DNA of 64,000 bases from JACKFB01 sp041389525 (GTDB taxonomy: Bacteria; Myxococcota_A; UBA9042; PHBI01; JACKFB01): positions 1 through 64,000 of the forward strand of contig JAWKRR010000012.1 of the NCBI GenBank assembly GCA_041389525.1, in the 5' to 3' direction. Positions 44,658 to 54,512 of the stretch are shown piece by piece. A program made the translations under genes and the position numbers. The notes below the pieces were generated by a model, which was not told the DNA's origin, ran no database searches, and worked only from the letters and a program-made list of their open reading frames with translations. Every line of letters begins with the position of its first letter. Position 1 is the first letter of the stretch.

Positions 44658-46724
44658 ATGAGCGACGAGCTGACCGAGGACGCTGAGCGAGGGACCGACG
44701 CGGGCGGGCGCGAGTCTGTCAGCGGGGGGCTCGCCGCCGCGGCCATGGTCGACCGGCTGCCCGTCGCCGTCGTCGCGTTCGACGCCACGGGGGCGATACG
44801 CTTCGCGAACCCGGCAGCTGAGCAGCTCACCGGGCGTGACAGGGTGGCCCTCGCGGACCAGGGGCTGGCCGGCCTCTTCGGCGCGCGGGACGCACGGCTG
44901 GAGGCGCTGTTGGCGGCCAGCGCTCGCGACGGGGCCTTCGCAGGAGAGCTCGAGATCCTGCTCGTGGACGGTCGGCGCCTGGCGGTGTCCGTCGAGGTCT
45001 CCACCCTGAGCGCCGCCCCTCACGCCGCCATTTTCATCGCCGCCATGAGGGATATTCGCGATCGTCGCGAGGTCGAGCGCCGCTTCCGCGACCGGGCCCG
45101 TCACCACGCGCTGGTCGCCGACCTCTCCACCCGCGCCCTGGCGGGGGCCGAGCTGGACGCGCTGCTGGCGGAGGCCGCCAAGGGGCTGGCCGCGGCGCTT
45201 GGCGTGCCAGCGGTCGCGGTGTGGCGGCGTGAGGGCGAGCGCTTGTCGTTGCAGGCCTCGTGGGGGCTCGAGCCGCCGTCCGGGCGCGGCCGCGCGGAGA
45301 CCGAGCCGTCTTCGTTCGCGGGCTTCGTGCTCGCCCGCGAGCGGCCGGTGGTGGTCCCCGATTTCCGCGCGGAGACGCGGTTCGCGCTCGACGCGTTCCA
45401 CACGCAGGCGGGCGTGGTCGCCGGTGCCGGGGCGATCATCGCCGGGGCCGAGACGCCTGCGGGCGTTCTGGCCGCCTACGCGCTCGGCCACCGCGGGTTC
45501 ACGATTCAGGACGTGCAGCTCCTGCACGCGACCGCGGGGTTGCTGGGGACGCTCTTCGAGCGGGCGCGCAGCGATCTCGAGCGGGCGGCGCTGCAATCGC
45601 ATATCCAACGCACGGAGCGGCTGGAGCTGGTCGGGCGCCTGGCCAGCGGTTTCGCCCATGATTTCAACAACCTCATGGCGGTCGTCCTGAGCACCACCCG
45701 CGTCGTCCTCTCGGAGCTGGCCGAGGACGACGTGCACCGGGAGGACGTCGCCGAGATCGAGGCGGCGGCGCGCCGGGCGGCGGCGCTCACCGGTGATCTG
45801 CTGCTGCTGGGGCGCGGCGATCCTGGCACGCCGCGGCTGGTGCGGATCGACGAGGTCGTCGACGGGCTGCACCGCATCCTCAACCGCGCGGTGGGGCAGG
45901 GGGCTTCGCTGGTCGTGGACCTCGAGTCGTCCGCCTGGCCGGTGCGCGTCGATCCAGGGCGCATCGAGCAGATCGTCATGAACCTGGTCGTGAACGCGCG
46001 CGACGCGCTGCACCCCGCGGGCGGCACGATCACGGTGAGCGTGCGCGCCCGCCCAGCCGACTCGGAGCGGCCCGCGCCCACGGTGGTGCTGGCGGTGGAG
46101 GACGACGGCGCGGGGATCCCGCAGGCGGCTCGGCCGCACCTGTTCGAGCCCTTCTTCACGACGAAACCGCAGGGGCAGGGGACTGGCCTCGGCCTCGCGA
46201 CGGTCATGGCCATCGCCAGGGCGGCGGGCGGCGAGGTGCGCGCGCTGGACCGCGTCGGCGGCGGCACGCGCATGGAGGTGACTCTCCCGGCGGCTGAGGA
46301 CGTCGAGGCCTGGGAGGACAGCGGCCCGGCCACGCGACCCTCGACCGTGACCGGCGGGGAGTGCGTGCTGCTGGTCGACGACGAGCCGATGGTGCGCCGC
46401 GCGGTGCGTCGGATGTTGCAGCGCCAAGGTTTCCGCGTCGTGGAGGCCGGCGATGGGCTGGAGGCGCTGGAGCGCTTGGACGCGGCCGAGCAGCCGATCG
46501 CGCTGGTGCTCTCGGATGTGACGATGCCCAAGCTCGGCGGTCGCGAGCTGGCGCTGCGCCTCGCCGCGCGCGCCGCCGCCCCCCCGGTCGTCCTGATGAG
46601 CGCGTTCGAGTCGACGCTGACGGACGCCGACAGCCAGCGCATACTGCGGAAGCCCTTCACGGACGACGAGCTCCGGATCGCCCTGCGCACCCGCCTCTAC
46701 GGGCTGCCCGGCCTCGAGCCCTAG
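44658..46724 (+). CDS. Hybrid sensor histidine kinase/response regulator
   Basis: The product is 688 residues from the ATG at 44658, preceded by GAGGGG. Domain order is PAS (about 30-140, VAFDATGAIRFANPAAEQLTG), GAF (about 150-310), a dimerisation helix with FAHDFNNLM where His334 is the likely phosphoacceptor, an HATPase domain (NLVVNARDAL, DDGAGIP, GTGLGLA), and a receiver domain with Asp620 in LVLSDVTMPK. It has no membrane segment, so it senses a cytosolic signal. The HDFNNL-type dimer region is common in myxobacterial NtrB-like hybrid kinases. An M17 peptidase gene follows 42 bases later. Confidence 0.92.
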   Translation: MSDELTEDAERGTDAGGRESVSGGLAAAAMVDRLPVAVVAFDATGAIRFANPAAEQLTGRDRVALADQGLAGLFGARDARLEALLAASARDGAFAGELEILLVDGRRLAVSVEVSTLSAAPHAAIFIAAMRDIRDRREVERRFRDRARHHALVADLSTRALAGAELDALLAEAAKGLAAALGVPAVAVWRREGERLSLQASWGLEPPSGRGRAETEPSSFAGFVLARERPVVVPDFRAETRFALDAFHTQAGVVAGAGAIIAGAETPAGVLAAYALGHRGFTIQDVQLLHATAGLLGTLFERARSDLERAALQSHIQRTERLELVGRLASGFAHDFNNLMAVVLSTTRVVLSELAEDDVHREDVAEIEAAARRAAALTGDLLLLGRGDPGTPRLVRIDEVVDGLHRILNRAVGQGASLVVDLESSAWPVRVDPGRIEQIVMNLVVNARDALHPAGGTITVSVRARPADSERPAPTVVLAVEDDGAGIPQAARPHLFEPFFTTKPQGQGTGLGLATVMAIARAAGGEVRALDRVGGGTRMEVTLPAAEDVEAWEDSGPATRPSTVTGGECVLLVDDEPMVRRAVRRMLQRQGFRVVEAGDGLEALERLDAAEQPIALVLSDVTMPKLGGRELALRLAARAAAPPVVLMSAFESTLTDADSQRILRKPFTDDELRIALRTRLYGLPGLEP

Positions 46725-46766
46725 CCCCGATTCGCCAGTATTTGACGGCCTCACAGGAGCCCCCCC

Positions 46767-48098
46767 TTGAGCGACAACAGCCTCCACCTCACCCTCCGCG
46801 CCCCCGGCGCATCGCTGGCCTCCGACGGGCGCAGCGTCGAGGCCGTCGCCCCTGGCCAGGCCGCCCTGCGCTTCGACGGCGACGCGGTCCACCTCGCCGT
46901 GGCCTTGCCGGATCTCTCGCGCGCCGAGCAGCGCTGGGTCGTCGATCAGGTCGTGCGCAAGGTCACCGCCCTGACCCCGCCCAAGCGCGTGCGAGTGGAG
47001 GCCGACGCGGCCGTCGACGACGACACCGCGCTGACCCTGGCCCTGGACCGCCGCTTGGCCACGCCGGAGACCGCCCTCGTGGGCCGACCAGCCCTCCAAG
47101 CGCGCTTCGACGCGCTGAGCGGAGCGATCTCGACCTACCGCACCTGGGTCGACGAGGAGCCGACCGTCCGCACCAGCCTCTCCATCGCCGCCGACGTCCA
47201 GGCCTTCGGGCAGTCCCGCGCCGACGTCGAGGTCACCGTGCTCGACGAGGCCGCCCTTGAGACCGAGGGCCTGCGCCTGCTGCTCGCGGTCGGCGGCGCC
47301 AGCCGGATCTCGCCGCCGCGCCTGGTCATCGCGCGCTACAAACCCAACGACCCCAGGCCCGCGCGGATGCTGGTGGGCAAGGGGATCACCTTCGACAGCG
47401 GCGGCATCAACGTCAAACCCTACGAGTCCTTCGTCAGCATGATGCGCAACGACATGGCTGGCGCGGCGCTGGCCTTCGCGCTCTTTCGGGCCATGGTCGA
47501 GGCGGACCACGACGAGCCCCTCTGCTTGGTCCTGCCCACCTGTGAGAACCCCATCGGCGAGGAGGCGATGCGACCCGGCAGCATCGTGCAGAGCCACCGC
47601 GGCCCGCGCGTTCGCATCGACCACACCGACGCGGAGGGGCGGCTCGTGCTCGCTGATGCGCTCTCGTACGCGACGGCGCTCTACCCGCCGCGCGAGGTCA
47701 TCACCTTCGCGACGCTGACGACGGCGGCGCTCATCGCCTACGGCCCCTACGAGACGCCGGTGCACTTCGCGACGCCGGAGACTCAGCGCGCGCTGAGCGA
47801 CGCGGCGGCCGCGACCGGCGAGGACCTGAGCTTCTTCCCGACCCGGGTCTGGCACCGCGAGGCCAACCGCGACCGCGCCGCCGACCTGAAGAACACCGGG
47901 CAGCTTCCGGGGCACGCGTCCCGCGGGGCTGGCTCGCGAAACGCCGGGCATTTCCTGCGTTTTTTCACCGACGCGCCGCTGACGCACCTGGACATCTTCG
48001 CCAGCACCTGGAACTGGGCGGGCGACGCTCCCGGGGCCGGCGCCGGCTCGACCGGGGCGCCGCTGCGCACCTTGCTGCGGGCGTGGGCGGGGCTGTGA
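46767..48098 (+). CDS. M17 leucyl aminopeptidase family protein
   Basis: This product of 443 residues starts at TTG with AGGAG eight bases upstream. The C-terminal catalytic domain keeps the two-metal ligands: VGKGITFDSGG (Lys, Asp), NVKP (active-site Lys), RNDMAGAA (Asp) and HTDAEGRLVL (Asp, Glu, Arg), with His replacing the usual Asn of NTDAEGR. The N-terminal domain is divergent and short. It should remove N-terminal residues from peptides in the cytosol. It lies between the hybrid kinase and the TPR-CHAT gene, 79 bases before the latter. Confidence 0.9.
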   Translation: MSDNSLHLTLRAPGASLASDGRSVEAVAPGQAALRFDGDAVHLAVALPDLSRAEQRWVVDQVVRKVTALTPPKRVRVEADAAVDDDTALTLALDRRLATPETALVGRPALQARFDALSGAISTYRTWVDEEPTVRTSLSIAADVQAFGQSRADVEVTVLDEAALETEGLRLLLAVGGASRISPPRLVIARYKPNDPRPARMLVGKGITFDSGGINVKPYESFVSMMRNDMAGAALAFALFRAMVEADHDEPLCLVLPTCENPIGEEAMRPGSIVQSHRGPRVRIDHTDAEGRLVLADALSYATALYPPREVITFATLTTAALIAYGPYETPVHFATPETQRALSDAAAATGEDLSFFPTRVWHREANRDRAADLKNTGQLPGHASRGAGSRNAGHFLRFFTDAPLTHLDIFASTWNWAGDAPGAGAGSTGAPLRTLLRAWAGL

Positions 48099-48177
48099 AA
48101 AGTCACGTCATGGCGGGAAGAAATGCGGGCCGCCGCGTGTCCTGAGGCCATCGAATAAGCGAGGGGGGAACGACATC

Positions 48178-51100
48178 ATGGTGCAGCCGCGCGTGGGCAG
48201 CCGCTCGGTCGTTGTGCGCATGACCTTGGTCCTGGCGGGACTGGGGCTGGCGCTGTTGCTTGGGCCACCTCAGCCGGCTGGGGCCGAGGAGCGGAGCGTG
48301 CGTCTCGACGCTGGCGCGCGGGTTCGCAGCGTCGAGACCGAGGGCGACAAGGTGGTCCGCGTGGTCCTGACGCGTGGCGCGGCCGAGGGCTTGACGGTCG
48401 GCATGGACGATCTGGTGGTCAGCCCCATGCGGCTGGAGCCGGGCGCGACCTCGACCACGGTGGATTTCAGCGTGCGTTTGGGGCGCGGCCGCGTGGTGGC
48501 GGCGACCGACCGGAAGGCGACCCTGGAGCTGCGCGGGGTCACCGGGGATATCGAGGTCGACAGCTTTGTCGGCTACGTGCTGCGGGTGCCGCCGGCGCTG
48601 GCCGGTTCGGACCTGGTGCGGATCACCGCGCTGGACGTGGGGCTGCGGGGGCTGGACTCCGAAGAGCCGATCGTCAGCCTGGCGGCGCTGCTGGACAAGC
48701 CGACCTTGGCGACCGTGGACGCGGCGATCGCGAAGCTCTTGGCCGAGATCCATGCCCAAGCGGTGAAGGCGCGGACGGTGCGCACCCAGCGCATCGAGGG
48801 CGGGCGCTTCCACGGGCTCAATCTGGGCGAGGCCTTCGAGCGCACGACCGCCGACGATGTGCGGGACTTCGTGACCTTCGTGGCGGAGTTCCCGGGCAAG
48901 TACATCGGCCACACATGGAAGCTGGTCGAGGTGTACGCGACCTGGCTCATCAATGAGTCGCCCTCGGGCGGGCGCTCCAAAGAGCTGTCGCGGCTCGCGC
49001 CGAAGATGCGTGAGGCCTCTGCCCTGGCTCGCAGCGGCCGCTTCGCCGAGGCGGAGGCGATCTACCGAGGGGTCATCGGCGAGATGCTCGACCACCCCGA
49101 CGCGGCCGCGCGGCTCGCCGAGATCGTGAAGATCGAGACCCAGCGGCGGCGCCTGCAGAGCGACCCTGACGACACGGCGACGCGCTGGAAGCTGTTTCGC
49201 GCGCTCTACGCCATGGAGGCGAACGCGCTGGCCGCCGCCGAGCTGGAGCGACTCAAGCCGACCGGCTACGAGGCCGCGCAGGTGGCGCGCTACGACGCCT
49301 ACTTGGCGGTGCGCGCTGACCGCTTCGACGAGGCGGTCGCCAAGCTGTCGGCGCTGGTCGCGAAATCGCCTGACGATACCTCGCTAAAAGGGTGGTTGGC
49401 GTACGCGAAGGGGCGGCAACACCTGCAGAGCGGGCACGGCGCGGCGGACGCGGAGCTGGAGCTGGGCGCGCTCTTTGAGAGCCTGGATGACGATGACTCC
49501 GCGCTCGCCCGCTACCATCGGGCCCTCGACGCCGCGACGACCGCCGAGCACTCCCGGGCCGCGCGCGCTGGGCAGGAGCGGGTGACGCGGCGAAAGAAGC
49601 TGCGCGGCATCCTGGAGTTCACCCGCGGCTCCATCCGGGATCACGACCTCGAGAACGTCGAGCGGCGGGTCGCGACGTTGTTCAAGGAGATGAGCGAGCT
49701 CGGCGACACGCGCTGGATGGCGCAGACCGCGGACGAGCTGGCCGAGATCGCCCGAGACGTCCACGAGGAAGAGCTGGCGGTCCGGTTGATGCGGGCGCGG
49801 GTCGAGATGGTGCCTGCCGACGCTGACGCGCACGGGGAGTTGGCCTGGGCGCTCTACATATTTCAGCGCTACGCCGAGGCGGAGCAGGCCGTGGACGCGG
49901 GCTTGAAGACCGCTCCGGGCGATGGGTGGTTGCGGCTGATTCGGGGCTACCTGCGCTTGGTCGCTGGCGATCTGGCCGGGGCGGAGCGCGAGGCCAAGAT
50001 CGCGGCGTCGGATCCGGACTACGCGTGGCCGCACCTGATGCTGGCGCGGACGGCGGCGGCGCGTGGCAAGTGGGATCTGGCGGTCGCCGAGGCCGAGATC
50101 GCGCTGAAGTTGAAGGACGACGCGTCGGAGATCCGCGCGGGGTTTGCGGCGGCGCAGCGCGGCCGGGATGCTGCCGCGGCGCTCAAGAAGAAGCCGCGGG
50201 CGGCGCGGGGCGAGCTGGCGCTGGTGCGATCGCTCTGCGAGCTGGGGGTGGCCGGGGCGGCGAAGAAGGCGGCCGAGAAGATCCGCGACCCGGAGGCGCG
50301 GCGCGACGCCTTGTGGGCGCTCGCGGATTCGGGCCAAGCCAGCGTCCCGGCGGCGGTGCGGCTCGCGGCAGGTCGCGCGGCGGCCCCGACGCGGCCCATG
50401 CGGGTGCGACGACTGGCGATCCTCGAGGCGCGGGCGGCGTTGCAGGCGCTCCCCGAAGGGGCCACCGATGCGGCGGACAAGCGCCTTGCGCTGGCGCGGG
50501 CGCTGCTTGTCGACGATCAGCTTGAGCAGGCGCGGGCGGCCTTGGCGCCGCTGCTGAAGGAGACGCCGACGCCAGCGGCCGGGGACTTGGCCGAGTCGAT
50601 GCGCCGGTCGGCAGAGGCGGCACAGGATTTGACCAACGCCATCGAGGCGGCCGGGCGTCGCGAGCTCGAGACGGAGGAGCGGTTGGCGCGGAAGGCGCTG
50701 GCGGCATACGAGAGCCTGGGTGTGCCGAAGAAGGTGGCGCTGGCGCATCGGGTCATCGGCGGGGCGGTCGCGACCCTCGGGCGGACGGAGGAGGGCGAGA
50801 AGGTGCTGGCGGAGGCGGTGCGCCTCTCGGTCAGCGACGGGGACCTGGTCGAGGCCAGCTGGGCGCGCCGGCAGTGGGCGAGCGTGCGGACGATCTTGGG
50901 TGATCTCTCGGCGAACGCTGAGGCGATCGCGGCCCAGGTCGCGGTGTGCGAGGCCGCGGACGACGAGTGGTGTCTGCAGGCCGCGCTCGAAGGACGGAGC
51001 AGCTTGGAGGCCGAGGAGGGCCGCCTCGCCGATGCGGTCCGAACCGCGCGCGAGGCGGTGCGGGTGGCGGCGCGCACAGGTGACGGGCGGCTGACCCGAA

Positions 51101-53271
51101 CCACGCGGTTTCGGCTGGCGGACGCGCTCTATTCGTCGTCGCGCTTGGGTGAGTCGAAGCCGATCGCCGCGGCGTTGCTGAAGGAGAGCCGCGAGGCCTT
51201 CGACGCGGACAACGAGCGCTACTCGCTGCTGCTGCTGGGGGCGATCGCCATGAAGCAGGGGGAGGGGCCGGCGGCGCGCGCGCGCTTCACGGAGGTCTAC
51301 CAGCTGGGCGAGCGTTCGGGCGAGACGGGGTGGCGGGCGCTGGCCCGCAAGCTCGAGGGGCAGGCGTGGCTGTCGGCGGATGGAAAGCCCGCGGAGGCGG
51401 TGGGCGTGCTCGAGCAGGCCGCGGCGCTCTACGCGAGCCTCGACAACGACGTCGGTGAGGCCGACTCGCTGGGGCTGCTGGCGGCGGCGCGCGGCGAGCT
51501 GGGGGACAACGCCAAGGCGCGCGAGGCGCTGAAGCGGGGCACTGAGCTGGCCCGGAAGTTCGGCCGCGCCCCCATGGTGGCGTCGCTCTTGGCGGAGCTG
51601 GCGCGCATCGAGCTGTCCGAGAACGCAGTGGATAGCGCTCGAAAAGCCGCTGACGAGGCGGTGAAGATCGCGTCGGCCACCGACGATGAGGAGCTGGGCT
51701 GGAAGGCGTGGCACGTCCTGGCGAGGGTCCGCGACAAGAGCGGCGAGACCGAGGCGGCTGGGAAGGCCTTCGACGAAGCGGTGGCGCGGCTCGGCAAGGC
51801 GGTGGTGGCGACCGGCGATGAGGGCTCGAGGGCCGGCTACCTCTCTTACGGGCGAGCGCGGGAGGTGTACCGGGACGCGATCCAGCACTTCCTGGACGCC
51901 GGGCAGCCGCGGCGCGCGATGGAGCTGCTGGAGCTCTCGCGCGACGCGCAGCTCCGCGAGCTGATGGATCCTTCGCGAATCGATGCCCAGGACGCGGATC
52001 TCGGCGCGGGGCTGAGCCGCTACGAGTCGGCGCGACATCGCGCGGCGGCGGCCCGCTCGCGCTTGGACCAGACCTTGTCGCGGCCCGTCGAGGAGCGCAG
52101 CGGTCAGCTCGTCGACGAGCTCACGCGCCAGGTCGCGGCCACGCGCGGCGAGCTGAACCAGGTCGTCGTCGGGCTGCGGGTCTCCAACCGCGTGCTCTTC
52201 ATGGCCCTGGGCGTGGACCCGCAGAACCTCGTGCAGCGCCGCACCGCCCTGCCCGAAGGCGCGGTGCTCCTGCAGTACTTCGCGTCGGATTCGGCGCTCC
52301 ATGTCTTCGTGATCTCGCCCACCGAGGCCGAGCCGGCCGTCTTCCGCATCGACGTCCCCGCCGCGAAGCTCGACGCCGCGGTCGACGCCTATCGCAAGGC
52401 CCTGCTCACGAACCCCGGACGCGCCGACGAGCTCTCGCGCGAGCTCTACGGCTGGTTGCTGAGGCCGCTGGAGAGCAAGCTCGACCAAGCCAAGACCGTG
52501 GTGGTGATGCCCTTCGGAAGCCTCTACTACCTGCCTTTCCACGCGCTGCTGACCTCGCCGCAGGGGGCGCCCCGTCGCTTCGCCATCGAGCGCTGGCGCA
52601 TCGCGTACGAGACCTCGACGACCCTCGAGCAGGTCCTCGCGCCGCCGGGTGCGGTCGCGCCGGGCCGCCTGCTCGCCTTCGCAAACCCCGACGGGACCTT
52701 GCCGGGAGCCCGCAGCGAGGTCGAGGCCATCGTGCGCAACGGGTTCCCGGACGGGAAGGTGCTCTTCGGCGCCCAGGCGACCCGCGCGGAGTTTCAGGCG
52801 CTGGCGAGTCAGTACCGCATCGTCCACTTCGCGACGCACGGGGTGCTGGACGCCGATCCCCTGCGGACGCGGCTGGTCATGGCGGGTGACCCGCTCACCG
52901 TCCACGACATCGCGGGGACCGCGGGCATGGCTGGGCGAAATGACCTCGTCGTGCTCTCGGCGTGCCAGACGGCGATGGAGGTCGGGCGGACGACGGGCGA
53001 CGACCTGGTGAGCCTCGCGTTCGCCTTCGCGATGGCCGGCGCGCCCACGCTGGTCGCCAGCCTGTGGGACGTCGACGACGAGTCCACCGCGCTCTTGATG
53101 GAGCGGCTGTATCGGCTGCTGGACAAGCCCGGAAACGACAAGCTCGACGCCCTACGGCAGGCGCAGATCCAGGTGTTGCGCACCGAGCGCGACGGCGAGC
53201 GGCCCTTCGAGGAGCCGGCCTTCTGGGCGGCGTTTCAGTTGATGGGGGACTACAGGCGCTCGGCTCAGTGA
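48178..53271 (+). CDS. Exported TPR-CHAT protein
   Basis: The 1697-residue protein begins with a Sec signal (VLAGLGLALLLGPPQPAGA). Residues about 30-170 are a beta-rich domain. From about 270 to 1290 there are many TPR-like helical repeats (for example AEAIYRGVI, AEQAVDAGLKTAPGDGW). The C-terminal about 350 residues are a CHAT domain of the caspase/separase fold, with His1554 in HFATHG, Cys1596 in LSACQT, and the MPFGSLYYLPFHALL and LVASLWDVDDESTALLM segments. The catalytic dyad is intact, so protease activity is plausible. Location outside the cytoplasm would be unusual for a CHAT protease. The stop overlaps the next gene's GTG. Confidence 0.92.
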   Translation: MVQPRVGSRSVVVRMTLVLAGLGLALLLGPPQPAGAEERSVRLDAGARVRSVETEGDKVVRVVLTRGAAEGLTVGMDDLVVSPMRLEPGATSTTVDFSVRLGRGRVVAATDRKATLELRGVTGDIEVDSFVGYVLRVPPALAGSDLVRITALDVGLRGLDSEEPIVSLAALLDKPTLATVDAAIAKLLAEIHAQAVKARTVRTQRIEGGRFHGLNLGEAFERTTADDVRDFVTFVAEFPGKYIGHTWKLVEVYATWLINESPSGGRSKELSRLAPKMREASALARSGRFAEAEAIYRGVIGEMLDHPDAAARLAEIVKIETQRRRLQSDPDDTATRWKLFRALYAMEANALAAAELERLKPTGYEAAQVARYDAYLAVRADRFDEAVAKLSALVAKSPDDTSLKGWLAYAKGRQHLQSGHGAADAELELGALFESLDDDDSALARYHRALDAATTAEHSRAARAGQERVTRRKKLRGILEFTRGSIRDHDLENVERRVATLFKEMSELGDTRWMAQTADELAEIARDVHEEELAVRLMRARVEMVPADADAHGELAWALYIFQRYAEAEQAVDAGLKTAPGDGWLRLIRGYLRLVAGDLAGAEREAKIAASDPDYAWPHLMLARTAAARGKWDLAVAEAEIALKLKDDASEIRAGFAAAQRGRDAAAALKKKPRAARGELALVRSLCELGVAGAAKKAAEKIRDPEARRDALWALADSGQASVPAAVRLAAGRAAAPTRPMRVRRLAILEARAALQALPEGATDAADKRLALARALLVDDQLEQARAALAPLLKETPTPAAGDLAESMRRSAEAAQDLTNAIEAAGRRELETEERLARKALAAYESLGVPKKVALAHRVIGGAVATLGRTEEGEKVLAEAVRLSVSDGDLVEASWARRQWASVRTILGDLSANAEAIAAQVAVCEAADDEWCLQAALEGRSSLEAEEGRLADAVRTAREAVRVAARTGDGRLTRTTRFRLADALYSSSRLGESKPIAAALLKESREAFDADNERYSLLLLGAIAMKQGEGPAARARFTEVYQLGERSGETGWRALARKLEGQAWLSADGKPAEAVGVLEQAAALYASLDNDVGEADSLGLLAAARGELGDNAKAREALKRGTELARKFGRAPMVASLLAELARIELSENAVDSARKAADEAVKIASATDDEELGWKAWHVLARVRDKSGETEAAGKAFDEAVARLGKAVVATGDEGSRAGYLSYGRAREVYRDAIQHFLDAGQPRRAMELLELSRDAQLRELMDPSRIDAQDADLGAGLSRYESARHRAAAARSRLDQTLSRPVEERSGQLVDELTRQVAATRGELNQVVVGLRVSNRVLFMALGVDPQNLVQRRTALPEGAVLLQYFASDSALHVFVISPTEAEPAVFRIDVPAAKLDAAVDAYRKALLTNPGRADELSRELYGWLLRPLESKLDQAKTVVVMPFGSLYYLPFHALLTSPQGAPRRFAIERWRIAYETSTTLEQVLAPPGAVAPGRLLAFANPDGTLPGARSEVEAIVRNGFPDGKVLFGAQATRAEFQALASQYRIVHFATHGVLDADPLRTRLVMAGDPLTVHDIAGTAGMAGRNDLVVLSACQTAMEVGRTTGDDLVSLAFAFAMAGAPTLVASLWDVDDESTALLMERLYRLLDKPGNDKLDALRQAQIQVLRTERDGERPFEEPAFWAAFQLMGDYRRSAQ

Positions 53272-53660
53272 GCGCGTCGCACCGCGTCTTCGTCTACGGC
53301 TCGCTCATGGCGGGCCTCGAGCATCACGACGTGCTCGAGGGGGCTGAGTCCCTGGGCGCTGCTGAGACCGCGGACGGGTTTCGCCTCTTCGCCATCGACT
53401 ACTACCCGGCGGCGGTGCCGGGGGCTGGAGCGGCGCTTCGGGGCGAGCTCTACGCGGTGGACGACGCGGGCTTGGCGGCCCTGGACGCCGTGGAGGACGC
53501 GCCGGGCTACTTCGAGCGCGTGCGCACGCGGCTCGCGGACGGCACCTGGGCCTTCATCTCCCATCCTGCCGGAGGGCGCTTGCCGGGAGGCCAGACGCGG
53601 CAGGTGCAAGGCGGCTCGTGGCGGGCGCATCGTGAGGGCGGGCGGGCGACCTCAGAATAG
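53268..53660 (+). CDS. Gamma-glutamylcyclotransferase-like (AIG2) protein
   Basis: The product is 130 residues from the GTG at 53268, which overlaps the stop of the TPR-CHAT gene by GTGA, so the two are translationally coupled. VFVYGSLMAGLEHH is the conserved glycine-rich strand of the gamma-glutamyl cyclotransferase fold, and GELYAVDDAGLAALDAVED holds the region of the catalytic Glu. Family enzymes convert gamma-glutamyl amines or peptides to 5-oxoproline. Its last codons overlap the end of the convergent transporter gene by nine bases. Confidence 0.88.
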   Translation: MSASHRVFVYGSLMAGLEHHDVLEGAESLGAAETADGFRLFAIDYYPAAVPGAGAALRGELYAVDDAGLAALDAVEDAPGYFERVRTRLADGTWAFISHPAGGRLPGGQTRQVQGGSWRAHREGGRATSE

Positions 53661-54512
53661 CCAGAGGCAGCCGAGGTACACGGGCAACGAGAGCAGCATG
53701 ATGGCTGCCGTGTAGCCGATGAGGTCGCGGGCGGCGAGGCCGGTGATGCCGAGCAGCGGGAGCGCCCAGAAGGGCTGGAGCATGTTGGTCCACTCGTCGC
53801 CGTACGCGAAGGCCATCACGGCTTTTCCCAAGGGGACGCCGAGGGATTCGGCCGACTGAACCACCAGCGGCCCCTGGATGGCCCACTGTCCGCCGCCCGA
53901 GGGCACGAAGAGGTTGACGGCGCCTGCCGAGAGCATGGTCAGCGGCGCGAAGCTTGTGGTGCCGGCGGTGGTCGCGATGAAGCTGGCCATGCGGTCGACG
54001 AGGCCGGCGTGGATGAAGACGCCCATGATGCCGGCGTAGAGCGGGAACTGGAGGATGATGCCGGAGCAGCCGGCGGTGGCGGCGGTCACGGCGCGGGCGT
54101 AGGCGACCGGGCTCTTGTGCAGCAGGAGGCCGAGGCCCAAGAACGCGAGGTTGATGGCGTTGAGGTCGATGCGACCGACGCCGATGCGGCCGAGGTAGAT
54201 GGCGAGGTAGCCGAAGGCGAGGGCGGCGAGGGCGGCGGCGAGGAGGAAGGAGCTGTCGAGGCGGCTGCCGCCTGCGGTGGAGGGCTCGGCGCGCTCGTGG
54301 TGGGGGTCGAGGCCGGGGAGCGCGGCGGGGTCGACCTCGACGAGGTCAGCGTCGTCGCGAGGGGCCAGCCGGGTCAGCACGAACGGGACCAGGACGAGGA
54401 GCAGGGCGGTGACGGCGAGGTTGAGGGGCTGGGCGAGGGTCTCTCCGAGGGGGATGGGGGCGACGTCGGGGCGGCTAGCAGCGAAGACCAGGTCTTTGCT
54501 CTGGGTGACCGT
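53652..54512 (-). pseudogene. Short-chain fatty acid transporter, C-terminal part (frameshifted)
   Basis: In this frame the sequence continues the transporter from TVTQSKDLVFAASRPDVAP through LNLAVTALLLVLVPFVLTR, then hydrophobic segments with CSGIILQFPLYAGIMGVFI, VNLFVPSGGGQWAIQGPLV and GDEWTNMLQPFWALPLL, which are characteristic of the AtoE family. About 286 codons are intact. It has no start of its own; it joins the N-terminal part at 54513-54519 by a one-base gain or two-base loss. The full protein would be about 461 residues, the normal length, so this could be a sequencing error. Confidence 0.8.

Noticed and set aside
44514..47987. Long minus-strand open frame opposite the histidine kinase and aminopeptidase genes
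   Set aside because: Antisense to two genes with clear catalytic motifs; composition is typical of a shadow frame.
49384..52905. Open frame of about 1170 codons on the minus strand opposite the TPR-CHAT gene
   Set aside because: Arg/Gln/His-rich with no family sequence and no ribosome site; it mirrors the high-GC codon pattern of the real gene.
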